Part shown: piece by piece, positions 48,193-58,062 of the stretch
Layout: every line of letters begins with the position of its first letter
Numbering within the stretch: position 1 is the first letter of the stretch
Origin: Apteryx mantelli
Lineage: Eukaryota; Chordata; Aves; Apterygiformes; Apterygidae
Direction: 5' to 3'
Length of the DNA stretch: 64,000 bases
NCBI RefSeq assembly: GCF_036417845.1
Contig: NC_089982.1
Coordinates: 70,507,684-70,571,683, forward strand
Translations under genes and position numbers: made by a program
The notes under the pieces: generated by a model
Databases searched by the model: none
Told to the model about the DNA's origin: nothing
The model's input: only the letters and a program-made list of their open reading frames with translations

Positions 48193-48445
48193 ATGGCTGG
48201 CGTTGCCGACGCCGCTGCCGCCGCCGCGCCGGGCAGCGGCGGGGACGGGCGGCGCGGCGGCGCCCCGGAGCAGCAGCAGCAGGGCGGCGGCGGCGGCGGC
48301 AGGGGCGAGCCGAAGACTCTCTGGGCGAGCAGCGAGCCCCGGCCGCCTCCGGCCGGCGCGGGGCAGCCGTCGCCGCAGCAGCGAACTGAGACGTTGGGCT
48401 TCTACGAGAGCGACCGGGGCAGGAGGAAGAAGCGGAGCCTCTCGG
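48193..48445 (+). CDS. TAPT1: TAPT1 exon 1 (residues 1-84 and first base of codon 85)
   Basis: TAPT1 is a conserved multipass membrane protein (fungal relative Emp65, plant relative POD1). In vertebrates it is linked to the ciliary base/centrosome and to axial skeletal patterning. The chosen start MAGVADAAAA matches the usual vertebrate N-terminus MAGV and has a good context (AACATGG). Residues 7-12 are Ala, 27-30 Gln (CAG x4) and 31-36 Gly (GGC x6). A Pro-rich linker follows, then the conserved TETLGFYESDR (65-75) and a basic tail GRRKKRSLS. The donor CTCGG|GTGAGG leaves phase 1. In-frame ATGs at 48,049 and 48,112, after a stop at 48,025, would add 48 or 27 residues. The low-complexity part varies between species. 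Confidence 0.93.
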
Positions 48446-48480
48446 GTGAGGGCGGGCGGCCCGCGCGCTCCGCAGCGGCG

Positions 48481-48525
48481 GCCGGGGGCCGGGGCCGGGG
48501 CCGGGCCGGGCCGGCGGGGGGCGCG
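48481..48525 (+). repeat. GGGGCC-rich quadruplex-type stretch in intron 1
   Basis: Starting 36 bases after the exon 1 donor, the sequence runs through GGGGGCC, GGGGCC, GGGGCC, GGGCC, GGGCC and GGCGGGGGG. At least four G-runs of three or more are separated by two Cs, so G-quadruplexes are plausible in DNA and nascent RNA. It resembles, at short length, the C9orf72 first-intron hexanucleotide repeat unit. Confidence 0.8.
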
Positions 48526-48611
48526 GGGCCGCCCGCCCCGGCACGCTGCAGCCGGCGGCCGCGGGCGGCGCGCGGGGCCTCGGGGCGGCGCGGGGCGGCG
48601 CGGAGCGGCGC

Positions 48612-48705
48612 GGCGCGGCGGGGAGCTGGGTGCGGCGGCCGGGCGGGCGGGCTGCTGCGCGGCGCGGCGGGGAGCTGGGTGTAGCGGGCGGGCGGGCTGC
48701 TGCGC
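48612..48705 (+). repeat. Head-to-tail tandem duplication, 49 and 45 bp
   Basis: Copy 1 (48,612-48,660) and copy 2 (48,661-48,705) both begin GGCGCGGCGGGGAGCTGGGT and end CGGGCGGGCGGGCTGCTGCG plus C. Copy 2 differs by a short deletion and a TAG in place of CGGCGGC. The near-identity of the two copies suggests a recent duplication or replication slippage in the GC-rich island. Confidence 0.85.
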
Positions 48706-50206
48706 GGCGCAGCGCGGCCGGGGGCTCCCCGCCGGGCTGCCCCGCTCCCTTCCCCGCGTGCTGAGCTCTAGCAGGTGCGGTCATCTCTCCCGGTGAAGGA
48801 ACGCTCCCAGGCCTGGGCGGCCGCGCTCCTGCTGCCCATGCGAGCGTGCTTGTAGAGGGGAACGACCGCGGTGAAGTTCCTGTGTGCTGTCAGGTGGCGT
48901 GTTAAATGATAACTGTCAGGGCGTCTTTAAATAACGATCAGTTATCAGTTGCTATCTGCAACTGAACTGCTGTACGCTGAGATTGAAAACCAGGTTTTTA
49001 GCCGTGGTGTTTGGCAAAGAATGCCTCTACAGAGCAAATAGTGCAGTGTTTTTTCCAGTGTAAAAGCACAGCAGTTCAGACCTAAATAGATTGTGTGCTT
49101 TCTTAACTCCCCTGTTGAGGACTGATGCAGTCTCTTAACTTTTGCTCTTGCTGAAGTGCAAGAAACACTTGTGGGTTAATATTTTTTTGTTAAGTACACA
49201 TAATTATAAATACAATGGTTCTTGCCTCTGCTGAAAAAAGTAATAATACTGTTAGAGTCTCGAAATTATGTGCAGGTTAATAGAAGTCCTTTTTATCTAA
49301 GTGTAGTTTACTACCTAAGGATTTTATAGGGAGGGGGAAAAAACAAGAGGAGAAAATGTAGTGGCCCTTTCTATCAATCTACAGTTTTCTGTAGACTTAT
49401 GCTTGAACTGATTATTCTTAGTATCTACAGTGTAATTTTTAAAAACTAGCCCTACTTTTTTTTCATAAAAATAAAAACTAATTTAGTGTGGTGGTGGTGA
49501 TTTAACTACGTTTGTAAGTAACTTTATTAGCAGCATATTCTTAGTGGAATGGTTTGCTGAAAATGTGAAAAGCGTCCAAAGAGATATTCAAATTTCTAGG
49601 CTTTATTTCTGCCTCAGTGTTGGCTTGCATGTAGCACCACAGGTTGTATCAGAATACAAAAAAAAGGAAATGGGATTTAGCTTAAATTGTCTGCCACAAC
49701 TGAAAGCTTTCCCTTGAAGCTTGACAAGTGCTATGTCAGTCTTGGGTTTTGATAGATGTGTTGTGTCACAGGGCTTAGAGCATCATTGACTGAGCTTCTG
49801 CGGTATTGATGAAACCACTGTAATTCCCATGGTTGTAATGAATTGGCTTAATTACAGAGTTATGAATTGCTTTGTAGTGGAAAAAAAGAAATGGTCAAGA
49901 TGCATGCTGATATGCCTGAAAGGTAACTGAACAAATAACTTTCTTTAGACAAAAATTGATAGGTGGAAAATGTTCCTAACTAACTTCCAGCCATTGATTT
50001 TTAAATTTAAATTCTGATTCTTCAGAAGAAGAAAACATAAAAAGAGTACACTCTTTAAAATCACAACTAAAAATTCCTCATCTTTAACTGCAGCAATATG
50101 TATTATACTACATAAAAGTGGTGGTGGGTTTTGTTTCTTTTTTTCAAGATGGTGTAAGCAAGACCAGTATTGTTTGGGCAAGTTGCCTGGAGGAGAAAAT
50201 AACCAT

Positions 50207-50221
50207 TGTGTGTGTGTGTGT
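50207..50221 (+). repeat. (TG)n microsatellite
   Basis: A short TG dinucleotide run of about seven units lies in TAPT1 intron 1. Confidence 0.85.
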
Positions 50222-53200
50222 TAATTAGTATTATACTATTGTTGTATTAATTATTTGGTTGTTTATGGAAGGGTGTGTTTAGGATTGGTAGAAGCAAAAT
50301 GAGTGTCTGGAATTGTAGCATTTAGGATTAACATAATGATAAGGTAACAATAGAAAATTGAGGCACAGCGGATTTTACATTTGGGCAAGTGTTGCACTCC
50401 GTTTCTGGTTAATGGTTATCTATGTGTTGAAGTGTAACTTAGGTAAATCATTTTCAAGAGATAATTGAAGAAATTACTCTGTCCCCCCATATTTTGAAGA
50501 AACTTGTGCGCTTTTTTTTTGTGCTGAGGTGAGGAAGTGGGTGAGAATACTTTGAGTGTGCTGTCTGAACAGTTTAATCTTAGGCCAAGGTCTAAAACTT
50601 TCTGACTGCAAAGCAGAGGAAATTGAATTGGAATTACTGTGTTTTCTTATTTAAAAAAAAAATGCTTTGATAGCTGAATTAAACTGTCTGAAAAGTGCTA
50701 CTTATGTCTCTGTTCTTCCTTGGTCTCTCGTCCTGTTCCTTTGCTTACAGGGTGTTTTTTTTTTGTTGTTTGTTGTTGTGTTTTTTTCCTACGGGATCAT
50801 TTGCTTTACAAACAGCTTTGCTGGCATAGCTCTAGGGCTGATGCTGAGTGGGAATAAGTGCTCAAGCAGAATGTGACTGAGGGACTATGTACTTCAGCAC
50901 TTCCCCTGTGACTGAAGAAATTATTTGCAGTTGCAGTCTGGGGCTCATGTATTGATCAACCTCAGTCATAAGGACTGACTATTTCAAGCTCTTAAGTCTG
51001 GGGTGTGAAAGAAAAAGGTGGAGGCCAGGTGAAAAAAAGCTGAAAGCCAGGTGGAGGAAACTTAAAGATCATTTGTTTTTTTCCTCAAGAGTAGGCACAT
51101 GAATGAGTTTGTGTGAGGTAAAGTGGAGTGGGAACAAATAGCTCATTAGTTACTCCTTGATGGTTGTCTGTATGCACATATTTATTCTGCAGGAATCATG
51201 AGTTGTTTGAGATGCATCTCTAAGTTGGAGAAGGTGGTTTACCAGTAGTGTAAGAAAATGCCCCTGGGCAGTTAGAGTAGCTGATCTGTTATTCCACACC
51301 TAAGTTTATCTCATGGTAGTGTGTTTTGTTTTGTTTCCTTTTATAACAAGAAAGGATACAGGAAAAACAAGTTCCAAGTGAGGATGTTATAAAGGAAGAC
51401 TTCAGAAAATAAATTTGCAAGAGGTTTGAAAAATAGTTTAGTGGTATGAACTTCTGTCTTTATTTCACTGGAATGAACTTTGATTGAAACTTTAAATGTC
51501 AATATTGGTTATTTTTTTTAGTACTCACTAAACTACATGTCTCTTTTTGTTTTTTAACTACCGTTAAGACTTACAGTAGCCTTAGCCTAGTAGAAGTGGA
51601 TCAGTGATAAATTACAGAAGGCACTACCCAAGCAAATTATCTTGGGAAAACTGTCCAGTTCACATAGTTTAAACCAAATCATGATGGAACTTATTAATGA
51701 TGCATAATTAACCAGTGATTAGTGAATTACATGTGTGGTCAATGTCAACAGAAGAACAGATAAACCACAATACTGGACACTCACAGAATGTTAGTGAACA
51801 ACTGCACATTTCTAAACACCCTTCTGTAATCCCCCAAAGTTCTAATCACACCCACACAGTTCTGTGCACCCTCCAGCCCAGCAGGGTGGGTTATAAGCAC
51901 ACCCTGCCTCTTCTGCTTCTTTTTTACTTCTTTTGAAGTTGGCTTCTTCTTTGCTTCAAAACTCGTAGTAATTTCTTGGTTACTGTTTCATCCAGTTGAT
52001 GGTCATTTTCCTCTCCAGTGTGATCAGGTAGGGGCAGCTGCCATCTCAGGCAGTTCTGGGTGCACTGTTCAAACATACCATCTACACTTGCATTCCTGTC
52101 TTAGCAGCTGTTGTTATCCAACCCAAAAGTCACTAAAGCTTTGACAAAATCTGAATTTACAATTTGTCTCCTTTCAGGTAGTAACTACTGGTGGGTATGG
52201 TCTTGTCCCATGATAAATGCACCTATCTGTCCTGGTAAATGTTGTGTGAACACTCACAGTTTCTATTTTAAAATGCCAGTAATAACCAGAAATGTTGAAC
52301 ATTAGTACAGTATTGTCACTTCTAAAGTGTTGTGGCCAGGAGGTGGTGGTGATGTCAGACCTTGTCATTAAGTGTAAAACCTTAAGCACAACCTTGTGCT
52401 GAATTGTCATCACTTATGCTTTTTTTCCTTATTTCCTTTAAAAAAAAACCTATTCTGCACTCTTTTTTTTTTTTTAGCAGCCATATGGGTTGATTTAAAA
52501 ACTTAGTTCAGCCTTCAGATTATTCACCTTCAGCCATTAAAATACAAGTAGCCATATTTTCTGAGTTGATAGCTGGGGAGAGATGGGATATGGTTGCTTC
52601 TGAAAAGTAGATGAAAGGTGCATGACTTCGGATGCCTGAGATGATATGTCCAGGTGTTGTGGCCCCCCCCCCGTCACCCCAAATTGTTAGAGATCTCCCC
52701 CTTGTTGGAAAAAAAAAACCTTTGTCTCTTGTTATTATGTTACGTTTTTGCTGTGGCTGAGTAGATCTGTTGGGTTTTATGATTGTTCTCGGAGGTAGTG
52801 CTCAGGTGTGTCTCACTGGGATGCTAGGGAACCTTTCATTATTTTGAAATAAATGATGTTATGATTCTCTTCTGTTAATTTTTATGGAAGAACTCTATAA
52901 GTCTTCCCATTTTCCTAGAGAGACATTGAGAAATTGTTTTGGAAAATTATCATTGCTTGGGTGATTTAACATACCCTCACTGTAAAGGAGACTGATTATC
53001 CTGAGTAAAATCAGCATCTGGGCCTGTGGTTTCAAAATGACTTAGCTGGTATGAGAGCACCCTTAACCACTGATAGACATACCAGTATGGGCAAGAAAGG
53101 AATTGAGCAATGGACAGCTGAAAGCTTGAGTTGACTTCAGTGAGTGTGAACACATAGTAACTATGCTAGCGGACTTACACACACAATAAGCCACTTTAGT

Positions 53201-53567
53201 TTTCTTAGGTGAGTCTACTCGGGATGTTAAAACTCAAAAAAGACCCGAGTACAACCTTTAGGTGGCAGTAGTGCAACGAAAGCTTCTGAAAAGCATTCAT
53301 CTTGCTTCTCAAAGGAATTTATATAACAACTGACCTTGCTGCTCAAGGAATTTATCTTGAATAACTTACTAGCTTGTGGATTGTTTTAAGTGTCCAGCAA
53401 GTGCTAATCATTGTCTCAATATGTGTGTAGATTTCATAAGGAATAATCCTAACTGGAAAGGAAGTGCTTTGAAAGTGTCAAATACTTCTGTAAGCTATGT
53501 AAATTGAAGATATTTTAAGTTTCTGCAATGCTTTATGAGGAAAGTGCAGATCTGTACATGCTTGAGA

Positions 53568-53588
53568 GCCTTTCAAGGCTTGAAAGGC
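53568..53588. repeat. 21-bp near-perfect palindrome in intron 1
   Basis: GCCTTTCAAG (53,568-53,577) and CTTGAAAGGC (53,579-53,588) are perfect reverse complements around a single central G. With so short a loop it would extrude poorly in RNA and is better seen as a palindromic DNA site. Function unknown. Confidence 0.7.
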
Positions 53589-54097
53589 CTTGTTTTCATC
53601 AGTCAGAATGCTTCTACTGTTTATGCATTGAGTGACTTAAAATTGTGTATCCATGAACATTATAATCTCACAGAAAGTTTTTTTTTCTTTTTTAATAAAG
53701 AACAAGTTGCTAATGTTGCTGAGAGAAAATAGGTTTTAAAAAGTCAAAAATAAGAGCTCAGTAACTCTCAATTTAAGGGCCAGAGCCACGCAGCATTCAG
53801 TATAGCTTTTTTGGCTAATATCTTGGAGTAATAAGTTGTCTGATGAAAATGCTTGGCTGGCAAAATTAGCTTATTTTGCTTGTTGGGAAGGGTAGGGGAG
53901 TGGGAGAGAACAGGACTTGGTTCTCATACACCTAGTTCCATACCAAGTTATTTGCCATTCTAGTTAACAGCAAAAACCTTCTGGGGTAGATGTGGTAGAA
54001 TTGAAACATGTAGCAGGTAGCAAAAGCATAGCAGTTTTCTCTCTCTTTGGAATTAATGCCTGAAATGTCTTCTACTTATTTATGTTCCCAAATGTAG

Positions 54098-54228
54098 ATC
54101 TTTCATTGCTGCGGTTCATCAGTGCTGAGCTAACAAGAGGCTACTTCCTAGAACACAATGAAGCAAAATACACAGAGCGGAGGGAGAGAGTATACACGTG
54201 CATGCGAATACCAAGAGAACTGGAAAAG
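54098..54228 (+). CDS. TAPT1: TAPT1 exon 2 (codon 85 to residue 128)
   Basis: The acceptor CCAAATGTAG|ATC and donor GAAAAG|GTGAAG bound 131 bases. Joined to the last G of exon 1 the first codon is GAT, giving DLSLLRFISAELTRGYFLEH and NEAKYTERRERVYTCMRIPR followed by ELEK. I recognise this as the near-invariant cytosolic block preceding the first membrane helix of vertebrate TAPT1. The human protein as I recall it differs here at only a few positions. It is rich in charged residues (ERRER, RIPRELEK) and ends in phase 0. Reading through the donor gives a stop within about 16 codons. Confidence 0.97.
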
Positions 54229-57200
54229 GTGAAGTATTCTTTATGTTTTGACTTGCGAATTAAATCTAGTATATGAAGTTAAAGGAATACTTACTTTTCA
54301 AACACTTCTATTGCAAAGCTTTTTTTGAACATCACTTACAGTAATTATTTTTCAGTGTTAGTAACTTAAACATTTTTTTTTCCATTCTTGATTTTTCCTA
54401 TATTTGCTTTTTGTTCCTGGTAATGGATGGACACTTGTTGATATCAGCAGAGACAGACATTACTAACTTTCAGGTCCAGAGGTTTATAAATAAATTCAAA
54501 AAAAAAGATAACACTTCCTCTATTGTTTGTAACTGACCCTTAAGGAATGATCAGAGGAAAACATTTTACTATGAAATGCAATTTTACATTTAAAAATTTG
54601 TTTTAAAGCCCTTTCCAATCTAAAAAGTTAAAACAGAAGATTTCAGTTCTTTACAAATATGGTGACGGATGAATTTCTGTCTATGAGGTTTCTGACTTAA
54701 TTTTTGTAGCCTCATGCTTTGCTTCCTGCCACAGTTTGCCCCACTTTCCTTTCCTTCCCTCTCTCTGTTCCTTCCTGCCACCCTACCCCCATCCTGTGAG
54801 GCATTTCTGCCACCTCCTTTATGTTAGCTTAAGTGTAATTCTGAACCTGCACTGAGCCAATATCAGCGTTGTAATGTAGAAGAGTTTTATTCTGGCTTAA
54901 CAATGTTGAAACTCTCAAGGGAGACAATGTCAAACTGGGGAGGGAGTGGGAACATGTTCAGAGATGGGGAGTAAGGCAACATCAACAATTAGCTTGAGTG
55001 AAGCTGCTGTGTAACCTTAAGGTTAGAAGTAGTATTGCTCAGTTTCTCAAGTCCTAGCAGGCTCTAGGGATGAAGTTGTATGGTAGAGCTGAATCACTCT
55101 AACGCTCACTTTGAAGAGTCCTCTTCCACTGCTTCTCCCACTTCATCTCCTGCCTCGTACGTACTGCTTATTTTGCATGACTTTTGTTGCTTGTTGGACC
55201 ATTCTGAGAACTAATTCAGCTCATGTTTTGACATTGTGCTTTACTTGCTGAGTTTTTCTGCTACAGTAGTGAGTTGAATTGCTCAGCCAGTTTTCTCAAG
55301 AAGCTGGAGTCTATGTAAGGGAGGAAGAGGACTTATATAGCTTGGAGTAGGGGTAGAAAGTGGAGGAGGGAGGGAGAGTACGATCACCTTTCCTTGTGTC
55401 TGTCACCACCTGTTGCAGGGATCTGACTGTGTGATTCAAAAGGCTGCTTAATTGAAATGAAGCATGTAAGATCCTAGGAAAGGAAAGGGTGAATTGTCTT
55501 AATGAGTTGTATTGTTTACTACCTAATAGTATAATTACAGAGTAAGAATGTAAATCATAATTGGAGTGAGAATAAACTGAATAAAAGCGATCAAAGCCTA
55601 ATATCCGAAGATACTCTTTAACATGCACTTGTTGCATGTGCATATGCTTAGTTGGTGAAAGTCCATTTGCTTCAGGGATTCAGAAGCATCTGTTTTTTGC
55701 AGGGTGTAGTAATTAACGGAGAATAAATAATATTCACTGTAGAAACTTCATCCAAGTATTCCCACTGCCATCTTTTTTAAGAGTGCAGCTTAGAGAATAG
55801 GTGAAAATATTTGCTGCTGGAGAGAGTACTGTAATAACAGCAGACAGAATGGAAGAATCAGGCTGATGTAATAACCAAAGCTTGTGAGGGAGCAGACGCT
55901 GTCATTCCCTCCTCTGCCCACTAAGCTGTGTAGCTATAGAAAAAACTGCATATGCAGAGAAGTACTACTTTGGATTACTCTCTGTAGCAACTTTTTTGGG
56001 TAGCTGGAGAAAAAAAGGCTAAAGATTCGGAATGCAGTAGTGGCTAGACTTGAGTTTGTAAGAGGAGTTGCAAAGCAGATTTTGTGGGTGAAGAGATGAA
56101 ATACTTGCCACTATTTTAATGCTTAAAAATACATGTACACCAGGACTTAATATGTATGTATGCACAAGTTTTTGATTTTCTGAAAGAGGATCAGAAAAAA
56201 TGACAAACGTTATTTTAAAAAGTTCATTTTGTCCATTAGTCCATTTTATGTGCAACTTCTTGTATTTATGACAGTAAAAGGGTCATGAATGATTGTCTTG
56301 ATTTTACCCTAAAGCTTCTTCCAAATACAGGGGGGGTAAACCTAATATAGTAGTGGTGGAGAACTACAGGTGGAAAAAATCAGTTCAAGTGATGGATGAA
56401 ATTGAAAGGTGGAAATAGAAGTGACGGTTCTAAGCTTAGTGGAAAGGACTTAATTTATCTGAATCGTTCTTCCTTTAAATGGGTGTTTTTTCCTGTATTT
56501 CTCATCACTTGAACATATATCCCAGAATACATTCAGACAACTAAAAATGTATAAGATTTGCTGTAAAACCTCCAATTTCCCCAGATACTCATGTTTAATC
56601 TTGTTTTAATGAATAGTTAACTTAAAAACAGAGAGGCATAAAGACTTTAGAATAAAGCATATGGGTAACTTTTGATTTGGTGCTGAACAACAAGGGATTA
56701 TGAACGCCTTCCTTGTGAGTGTCTCAAGGGCTGACGGTAAAAAGGGTACTATTTCTATTTGTGGTTTTGCATTCTTCAGCCCTTTTTATGTGGAGTAGCT
56801 AGACATATTGCAATATAAACAATACCTCCACTGTGGCTTTTTCTGTTTGCAGTGGAAGCTCTTTGTTGTGACAGGCTATCTATGCTAAATGAAAAGCTGT
56901 TTCCTATCCCTGCTGTCTTAGGGGAACTTTGGGCATTTGATTTTGAAAAAATAGTCTTTGTGCTCTTTTGCTAAAATATAGTTGTGAGGATATAAAACAT
57001 AAAGGCCGTGTAGAAGTTTCTATTAGCTACTCAATGTAGTTTACAGAAATGAGTGAAGGATTCAACACTGCTAATATTCCAACAGGCAGATGTTAGTGTG
57101 CAAGCCAAGTGCTATTGCACTTGGGAAGATGAGGACATGAGGGATAACTGCAGATATTAACATAAGCTTGTAGAATGTGGAAAAAATGGTCATTACACTC

Positions 57201-57943
57201 AGGCAAAGAATAAGTCTGCATCTGAATCAACAAGAAAATGCAGAGTCATTTTCTAGGTTGTAAAGGTGCCATCAAAGGACATTGCTAGTGCTGAATGAGC
57301 GAATCTAGATTAATTATCATAGAGTAGTTTGGCTTGTGGCTGTAATGAAATGGCTTTAACTGTTTTGGGTGCTCACCCTTAGTTTAAATACTTTATCCTT
57401 AATCTTTATAAGCAATATTCTCTGTGTAAGCTTACCCCTTAATATTTTAGATTCCTCTCTATATGAAATAAAGGTGGGTAGTCCCTGAAGGAAAACCACT
57501 ACAGCTGTAATTAGGTTTGCAGTGGAAAACTAAAAGCAAAATTTTTGGAAAATAAGCATATTAAAAAGGATGTATGCCTAAAATGGCTATGCACATACGC
57601 AAACAGCTCTACACACTTTAGGTTAAAAACACTAACTTTTATAACCTTAGAGGAAAGCCACAGTTGGTGATTGAACTGCAGGTGTATCCAAGGGCAGTTC
57701 ATCTACTGAACAGCCTTACTTTGAGGCCTGGAGTCTGCAAAAGCCTCTGCTGTTTGGACCTTGTGGTCCAGAATTCTTGCTGAATCGTCTTCCAAGTGCG
57801 CCATGTCTCTTTACAGTTCAGCTGATTAGATAAGTGAGATTATTGTGCTTATTTGGTTAATTGAAGTCTTATGTAAATGTATTGTTTTATTAAAAGCTCT
57901 TTATAAACTACTAATGTACTTCTGTTTTATTTTTATAATCTAG
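54229..57943 (+). other. TAPT1: TAPT1 intron 2
   Basis: This 3,715-base intron runs from GTGAAG to TTTTTATAATCTAG, preceded by a pyrimidine-rich tract. It is AT-rich. The minus-strand ORF at 55,311-55,643 and smaller ORFs at 56.0 and 57.5 kb have no recognised domain. I see no repeat family or RNA gene in it. Confidence 0.92.
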
Positions 57944-58062
57944 TTGATGTTTTTTGGAATCTTCTTGTGCCTGGATGCTTTTCTGTATGTGTTCACCCTG
58001 CTTCCTTTGAGAGTTTTTCTGGCCATGTTCCAGTTCATTACTCTACCTTGCTATGGCTTACG
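57944..58062 (+). CDS. TAPT1: TAPT1 exon 3 (residues 129-167 and two bases of codon 168)
   Basis: The acceptor ATAATCTAG|TTG and donor TTACG|GTAAGT bound 119 bases. The translation is LMFFGIFLCLDAFLYVFTLL, PLRVFLAMFQFITLPCYGL and the start of an Arg codon (CG|). This is the first hydrophobic, membrane-spanning region of TAPT1, with the conserved CLDAFLYVFTLLPLRV. It follows exon 2 in phase 0 and ends in phase 2. The next expected coding block (beginning DRRLLQPAQ in relatives) is not found before position 64,000, so the gene is cut by the window edge. Confidence 0.97.

Larger units (their letters stand above)
47895..48850. promoter_or_regulatory. TAPT1: CpG island over TAPT1 promoter, exon 1 and start of intron 1
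   Basis: About 950 bases of extreme GC and CpG density begin abruptly after ATGCGAATATC and fade beyond GGGGAACGACCGCGG. The island covers the presumed start site, exon 1 and about 400 bases of intron 1. Long ORFs on both strands within it (for example 256 codons on the minus strand) result from the scarcity of AT-rich stop codons. Confidence 0.95.
48446..54097 (+). other. TAPT1: TAPT1 intron 1
   Basis: The intron is 5,652 bases, from GTGAGG at the exon 1 donor to CCAAATGTAG before exon 2. The first 400 bases belong to the CpG island and contain the GGGGCC-rich stretch and a tandem duplication (listed separately). The remainder is AT-rich without a gene. It holds a (TG)n tract at 50,207-50,221, a T-rich GTT repeat at about 50,750-50,790, a C run at 52,663-52,672 and a palindrome at 53,568-53,588. 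Short ORFs inside are not exons by splice context. Confidence 0.9.

Noticed and set aside
47898..48389. 163-codon + strand ORF overlapping the TAPT1 start out of frame
   Set aside because: Low-complexity Arg/Gly/Ala composition. The TAPT1 frame carries the conserved TETLGFYESDR and splices correctly, so this is a shadow.
48014..48784. 256-codon minus-strand ORF across the TAPT1 island
   Set aside because: It is Pro/Arg/Ala-rich throughout, mirrors the GC-rich + strand and has no domain. Long ORFs on all frames are expected where stop codons are rare.
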